Assembly: GCF_902167145.1 (NCBI RefSeq)
Contig: NC_050104.1
Location: 10,996,001-11,060,000 of the forward strand
Source of the DNA: Zea mays
Taxonomy: Eukaryota > Streptophyta > Magnoliopsida > Poales > Poaceae
Length of the DNA stretch: 64,000 nt
Direction of reading: 5' to 3'
Numbering within the stretch: the stretch's first letter is position 1; every line of letters begins with the position of its first letter. A program made the position numbers and the translations under genes. Under the pieces are notes generated by a model. That model was not told where the DNA came from. It made no database searches and saw only the letters and a program-made list of their open reading frames with translations. Below, in pieces: positions 58,839-64,000 of the stretch.

Positions 58839-61800
58839 TGTAACACCCAAATTCTGAATTTGGAATTGGTAGAAGAAATCTGAACAAAGTATCATTAGAA
58901 GATAAGAAAAAGATGGGAAGAGAATTTTTTTTAAGAAACCATTTATACATCCCATGAAATAAATAACAAGGAGAATAAAACTTACATTAGTAATAATAAA
59001 ATAGTATGGTTTATATTCACCCTTGGATTTCAATTGATACATTTGAAAAATCTGAAAACTAAAATAGAAGTATAAATTTGAATTTGGAATAGAAAATAGA
59101 AAATAAAAGAGAAGGGATATAAAACAAAAATATAAATAATATATATATAAATAAATATATTCAGAATTAATATCCCTAACTTCACAAAAATAAAGTTGAA
59201 ATGATGAGCCATAGAAGTTTGAATTTAAGTTTGAATTCAAATTGGATCTTGAAAATGGAGAAAAGAAAATAGAAAATAAAAAGAAAAAGAATAAAAACCT
59301 TCATGGGCCGGCTAGATTCATTTCGGCCCACCTAAGGATCCCTTACACGCGCGCAGCCCACTCCAAATCCTGGCGCCGACACGGTGGGCCCACGGGTCAG
59401 CCACCAGCGGTCGCTCGCTTCACGCCGGTCGCTTACGGGCGGGTCCCACGTGCGGCCTCTCACGCGCGCGTTCGCCTGCCTCTCCCTCTCTCTGGTCCGC
59501 GGGGCCCGCTTTGTCAGCCGTCGTCTTCACGGACTCCGCGGCCGAGCTCAACAGAAACGCGCGCGACTTCCTCGCCGTGGTTGCCGCAACGGCGCTACTT
59601 CCGCCCGGATTCTTCGGCCGTTGCCGGGAATATAAATATGTGCCGCCACCCCATACTCCTTCATCCTAAGCCGACACCGAAAGACCACGCGCGCCGCGGT
59701 AGTGTTTCGCCGACCTCCGCGCCATCGCCGTCGACTCCGCTTTATATCGCCGATTGGTGGCCGGTGCGGTGTCGTGTCCGTTCATCGGCGCCTGGGGATT
59801 GTTGGCGCGAAGTATTGCGCTCGGCCGACCACCCAAGCGCCCTGGATTTCTCACCGGAGTACACGCTCCGCCGCGGATCCGCACACCGCCGTGGGCAGTG
59901 ACCTTGCCGCCGTGAAACAAGGTAATTTACCACCCGCACGCTTCCGTCATGTCCTTCACATGGTTTAGCGATGGTCAATTTTGGGATTCGGGCTCGGGAG
60001 CGTCGAGCGACGCGCGGCGGCGACCAGCTCCGCCGTGGAGATGCCTCGGCGGCGCTCCCCGTTGAGCTTAGGTTGGGGGCGATCCTCGGACCGTCGGATG
60101 GCGCGTGGACGGTCCCGATTAGATCGGGGCATACCCCTTCGTCATTTTAAATCCGAGCCGTCGAACTTCAATCGTGTGGTTCGGGGTAGTTTGGATCGTG
60201 GGCATTCGTGGACCGTGGATCTCTAATCGTACGGTGGTCGTTGCGTACCGGTTCGTTTTATGGGTGATCTAATCTGGGCGGTTGGCGCGCGATCGGACGA
60301 CCCAGATCACATCATACCCCCTTCGCGGGTCATTTTGTTAAAGAGTCCTCGGGTTTCCGGGAAATAAACCCGCCGTCCACCTATTACTATTCACTGTGTC
60401 ACGGAAAACTTACTCCGTGGCCCCTGAGTTTTCTGGAATTTGACGCCCAGTCCCGAGTGTATTAAAAACAGAGAAATTAATATTAGAAATTCATTTTTAA
60501 TACAAAAACAAATCTAGAAACTTGTAAAATGCATAGAAAATTCATTTTAGCTCCAAATTGAGTCATTCCAATTCCTAAAATTTTGTAATAATATTCTCTA
60601 TCATTTAGAATCACTGTTTTGACATGAACTCTGTTAGGAAATAAATTTATCATGTAATCCTATTATAATCACCTTAAATCTTAGGAAATTCATAACTTGA
60701 ATTCTATAACTCAAAAATTAATAATTCTTTTTCCTGTGATCTTATTTTAATATGTATATTATTAATGTGTATTTTGTTCTTATGGTTGGTGTAATGTTAA
60801 TTTTGCCTATACCATGTTTGTTTGAATTGCTACGACTAGCAGTGAGGTCACGTACCATCTGAAGATCATCCTGGTACCTGGATTCTCAAGGCCCAGGCAA
60901 GTTGTGCCCTTGATCACTTCTTTTTACCCACTCATGTTCTAATTAATCATAATGATCTGCATAGGTTAATTTTGATGGGACCCAATAGGTTACCCTAGTT
61001 TGTCTATCTTTATACCTTGCTTACCACTGAACTTTCTGGGTAGTACTTGCTAGTGCTATATGTGGTTTTGGGTATGAAGATTACATTATTCATGATTATA
61101 CTTTGGTTATCAGTTGTTATTTATTGTTCATGATGAGATCATTATGTTAATTGGAACATGGAGCGACCACCCGGGAAAACAGTGCTACCACAAGGGTTTA
61201 ATGGGACGCCCTTGGCTGATTAATTAGGAAAGCTAGTGGAAGACTACCTTACCCGAAAGGGGCAAGGGCAGTAGGGGAGTGGTCAATGTAGGGAGGCCCT
61301 CGGGAGGATTTTGCTGTCATGGCGGTCCTGCAAGGGATTCCTAGGGAAGCCCTCGGGAGGATTTTGCTGTGATGGCGGTCCTGCAAGGGATTCCTGGGGA
61401 GGCCCTCGGGAGGATTTTGCTGTGATGGCGGTCCTGCAAGGGATTCCTGCATTGGAGCTTCCTATAAACTGTAGCGGGTTTTCTGAAGCTAGTGGAACTT
61501 TGTAAAGGCCTCGTAGTGTTACCCTGCCTCGCCTCCTCGGTAGAGGTGTATGGGAAGTCGCGATCCCTTGGCAGATGGGTAACATGACTTGTGGGTAAAG
61601 ATGCGCCACCTCTGCAGAGTGTAAAACTGGTATACTAGCCGTGCTCACGGTCATGAGCAGCTCGGACCCTCACATGATTAAATTATGGAACTTAAACTCA
61701 ATTTGTCATATGCATTGCATCGCAGGTGAGGTTGTTACTTTTGTTCTACTACTTAATTGGGTTGGTATTTACTTATACTTAGTAATTGCTAATAAAATTT

Positions 61801-62240
61801 TGACCAACTTTAAAAGCAATGCTCAGCTCTAACCATCCTCTTTGGTAAGCCTTACACTTCACGTGAGCTCCCACCTTTGGCGAGTTCATGCACATTATTC
61901 CCCACAACTTGCTGAGCGATGAACGTATGTGAGCTCACTCTTGCTGTCTCACACCCCCCCCCCCACAGGTCAAGAACAGGTACCGCAGGATGATGCTCGT
62001 GGAGGATGCTGCGATGAGTTCGTGAGAGGTCTAGGTCGTCGTCTCCCAGTCAACTTTGGGTTGCTGGACCGTTGTCTCCCTATAATGTAATTATTTATTT
62101 TGTATAGAACTCCTGTTATATATAAAGATGTGACATTCGATCCTGTGCCACTATACATCATATGTGTGAGACTTGGTCCCAGCACACCTGGTGTTTATGT
62201 TAGCGCCCGGGTTTTGGACCCCTAAAATCCGGGTGTTACA
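58839..62240 (+). repeat. 5' LTR of third gypsy element
   Basis: TGTAACACCCAAATTCTG to GGGTGTTACA, 3402 bp. The GC-rich middle (59300-60240) has long shadow ORFs without domains. TATA candidate TATAAATA at 59631-59638, just before a likely transcription start region. Confidence 0.9.
61291..61450 (+). repeat. 53-bp tandem repeats in the LTR
   Basis: GCCCTCGGGAGGATTTTGCT starts at 61296, 61349 and 61402: three units, period 53, with CGGTCCTGCAAGGGATTCCT in each. Confidence 0.92.
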
Positions 62241-63814
62241 GAAGTGGTATCAGAGGAATGTTGACTGTAGGACGAAACCTAGATAGAACTGGACAACCAT
62301 TATCTACTCACCTTTGCTACTCTGATCCTTTCTAAACTTATCTTAATCTTTTCTTATCTATTTCCGCTTTACTCTGATTATTCTTACCTTTTATTTCTAA
62401 AGACAAATGTGGATTTCACACCTTGAAATCCTATGCCTAAAGTGACTTTTAGGAATAGGAGACCTAATCCTAGGAACAAAAACAAAACTATTTTTATGAG
62501 TGTTTATATATTTGAATGTTTGTTCTTATGATACCTGTCTGATTTGGATCTTTGATTGAGTGTGATGGGTTGTGGAGTAATGTCCACAATTGCATCTGTA
62601 TATACACATAGGTATAAAAATATATTTATAAAGTAACTAGACAACCTAGATTGTCCCCATTGGAACATATTTAGCTTAAGAGATTTATCTTATCCTAAAA
62701 GATCTCATTCTAACCAATTCATCTTATCTTAAAAGATTCTCCCTTATCTTAATAAGATCCATCTCATCTTAAAAGATACTCATCTTATCTTGAAAAGATT
62801 TTATCTCATCCTAATATGATCTAATCTAAAGTGACATATCAAACATGTTAGATAATACTAGTGAAATAGATTAGACCTTACTCCTATAAAAAAAAATGTG
62901 TTAACCTAAATTGGTGCCATAGACTAACTTGACCATATACAACTACTTGGCCATATGCAACTACCTTAACCATCTGATAGTTGCATAACCCCTCAATTTT
63001 AACCTAGCAAGAGATTCTATCTTACCATAACATATCTAACTAATCCCAAAACATCCTAACATATCTTAATAATACATATTCTACCCTGTTGGACCTATCT
63101 AACCTAAACTAGTCTAATCTAGTCATATCCAATTTAATCTAGATCTTTTCTTACCTAAAGTGACCTGATCTAGTGTGGTCTAATGTTATCTAACTTAATG
63201 TGGTCCACTTAAACAGATTAATGACACTAGTAGAAGAGAGTAGACCCTAATGGCCATATGTTAACTTAACTTAGCACATTAGACCAACTCAACCATGAGC
63301 TAACCCAACCCATAGAACCATGATGAATGGTATAACCTTTCTATTCCCACCTAACATCAAACAAACTCTTGATCTACATCATGTAGTCTATCTCATCCGT
63401 GTCTATTTTAACCACGTTCCCCAACTCCAATGATATACACTAACCTCGAATCAATAAGACAAGACCGAAGAATATGATCAACTTCATCAAGGAAGGATGA
63501 ACACCAACCCAAAGCTTCAAGGATCAAGTAAGGTCACCAAGATGAGTCAAGATCCACAATCTAGGATGAAGTCTTTTCTTATCCTACTCTTTCTTATCCC
63601 AAACCTATATATACCCTAAAGACATCTTCTATCCTACATAATAAAGTAGACATACCTATATTACCCATGCTCTCCTAATCACTTATTAAAAAAAAAAGAG
63701 AGACTCTTGATTTTGAACTAATTAGAAACTGAAAGCTAAATTGCAAACCACTCTTCCTATATCCTCTTTCTTACTAATCTCGAGGACGAGATTATTTTTA
63801 AGGGGGGTAGGATT
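62241..63814 (+). other. Non-coding interior of third gypsy element
   Basis: Primer site at 62245-62256. No ORF of note; 62690-62830 is a degenerate ATCTTATCTTAAAAGAT repeat and the remainder is AT-rich with similar TCTAACCTAA-type words. It ends with the polypurine tract. Confidence 0.8.
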
Positions 63815-64000
63815 TGTAACACCCAAATTCTGAATTTGGAATTGGTAGAAGAAATCTGAACAAAGTATCATTAGAAGATAAGAAAAAGATGGGAAGAGAA
63901 TTTTTTTTAAGAAACCATTTATACATCCCATGAAATAAATAACAAGGAGAATAAAACTTACATTAGTAATAATAAAATAGTATGGTTTATATTCACCCTT
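63815..64000 (+). repeat. 3' LTR of third gypsy element (first 186 bp)
   Basis: Repeats 58839 onward without a difference seen by eye; cut by the window edge. Confidence 0.93.

Larger units (their letters stand above)
35359..64000 (-). mobile_element. Tat-B: second Tat-lineage gypsy element, minus strand, partial
   Basis: Its 3' LTR is at 35359-36602, a non-coding tail at 36603-48000 (interrupted by the Sirevirus), and integrase plus the end of the second RNase H at 48000-49466, where the CACTA element enters. RT, gag and the 5' LTR must lie beyond the right edge. The sequence is related to Tat-A but clearly diverged, so it is a separate family member. The five bases before the LTR are CTATT; the partner copy is out of the window. 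Confidence 0.85.
49467..64000 (+). mobile_element. CACTA (En/Spm-type) DNA transposon, left end to beyond the window
   Basis: Begins CACTAGTAAGAATGTG right after the Tat-B pol text, with ATA (49464-49466) as the candidate 3-bp target duplication. It encodes a TNP2-type transposase (50505-54075) and a second, En/Spm-associated gene (57739-58838), the usual two-gene CACTA layout. The right end is out of the window. A gypsy element interrupts it at 58839. The transposase is damaged, so this copy is not autonomous. Confidence 0.88.
58839..64000 (+). mobile_element. Non-autonomous gypsy element with 3.4-kb LTRs (Del/Tekay style), partial
   Basis: 5' LTR 58839-62240, initiator-Met-type primer site TGGTATCAGAGG at 62245, a 1.57-kb interior with no ORF, polypurine tract TTAAGGGGGGTAGGA before 63815, then the start of the 3' LTR, which is identical to the 5' LTR for the 186 bp visible. 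The pre-tract word TCTCGAGGACGAGATT matches chromoviruses. With no gag or pol it is a LARD-like passenger element. GTTGA (58834-58838) is the candidate target duplication; the other copy is out of the window. Confidence 0.85.

Noticed and set aside
59242..59901. 219-codon ORF in the third gypsy LTR
   Set aside because: GC-rich part of an LTR, contains the candidate TATA box, no domain.

Overview
This window is plant nuclear DNA, very probably maize (Zea mays) or a close relative. The evidence is the nest of Tat-type, Del/Tekay-type and Sirevirus LTR retrotransposons, a gene-capturing Helitron, a CACTA element and a Stowaway MITE around a single ordinary gene end. There is no bacterial or viral gene organisation.

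Layout. Positions 1-311 hold the first coding exon and part of intron 1 of a host gene read leftwards, a GBF-interacting-protein-1-like (GIP1) protein. Its promoter side carries a perfect 80-bp Stowaway hairpin (697-776). Everything from about 1.9 kb rightwards is transposons inside transposons. (1) An old Copia-like LTR appears to be split between about 1865-2279 and 34648-35358. (2) Inside it lies a Ds-like hAT element (2280-34647) with a 7/8-matching 8-bp target duplication. (3) Inside the hAT lies a Helitron (2765-34434) carrying fragments of at least five unrelated genes, all on the plus strand: epsilon-COP, a NEK kinase, an RPB5-like fragment, ACC oxidase and an L-type lectin kinase. (4) Inside the Helitron lies a Tat-lineage Ty3/gypsy element on the minus strand (Tat-A, 7540-33641, target duplication CCTAT). 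(5) Inside its gag lies a very young Del/Tekay-like chromovirus (18855-31100, target duplication GCAGT) with two 4198-bp LTRs that differ at only six positions by eye.

The right half is a second Tat element (Tat-B, 35359 to beyond the window). It is interrupted by a complete Sirevirus (38372-46982, target duplication CTTGT) and by a CACTA element (49467 to beyond the window) that encodes a damaged TNP2-type transposase and a second gene. The CACTA element is itself broken at 58839 by a third gypsy element with 3.4-kb LTRs and a non-coding interior.

How it works together. Only the GIP1-like exon is likely to be a host gene. The Sirevirus has the most intact coding capacity. Tat-A, Tat-B and the CACTA transposase carry stops and frameshifts. 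The Tekay-like and third gypsy elements lack key enzymes and must have moved with proteins supplied by relatives. The most unusual items are the Helitron, whose epsilon-COP and NEK exons could be spliced in frame, the five-level nest whose borders and target duplications can mostly be read, and three tRNA-like sequences inside the CACTA element.
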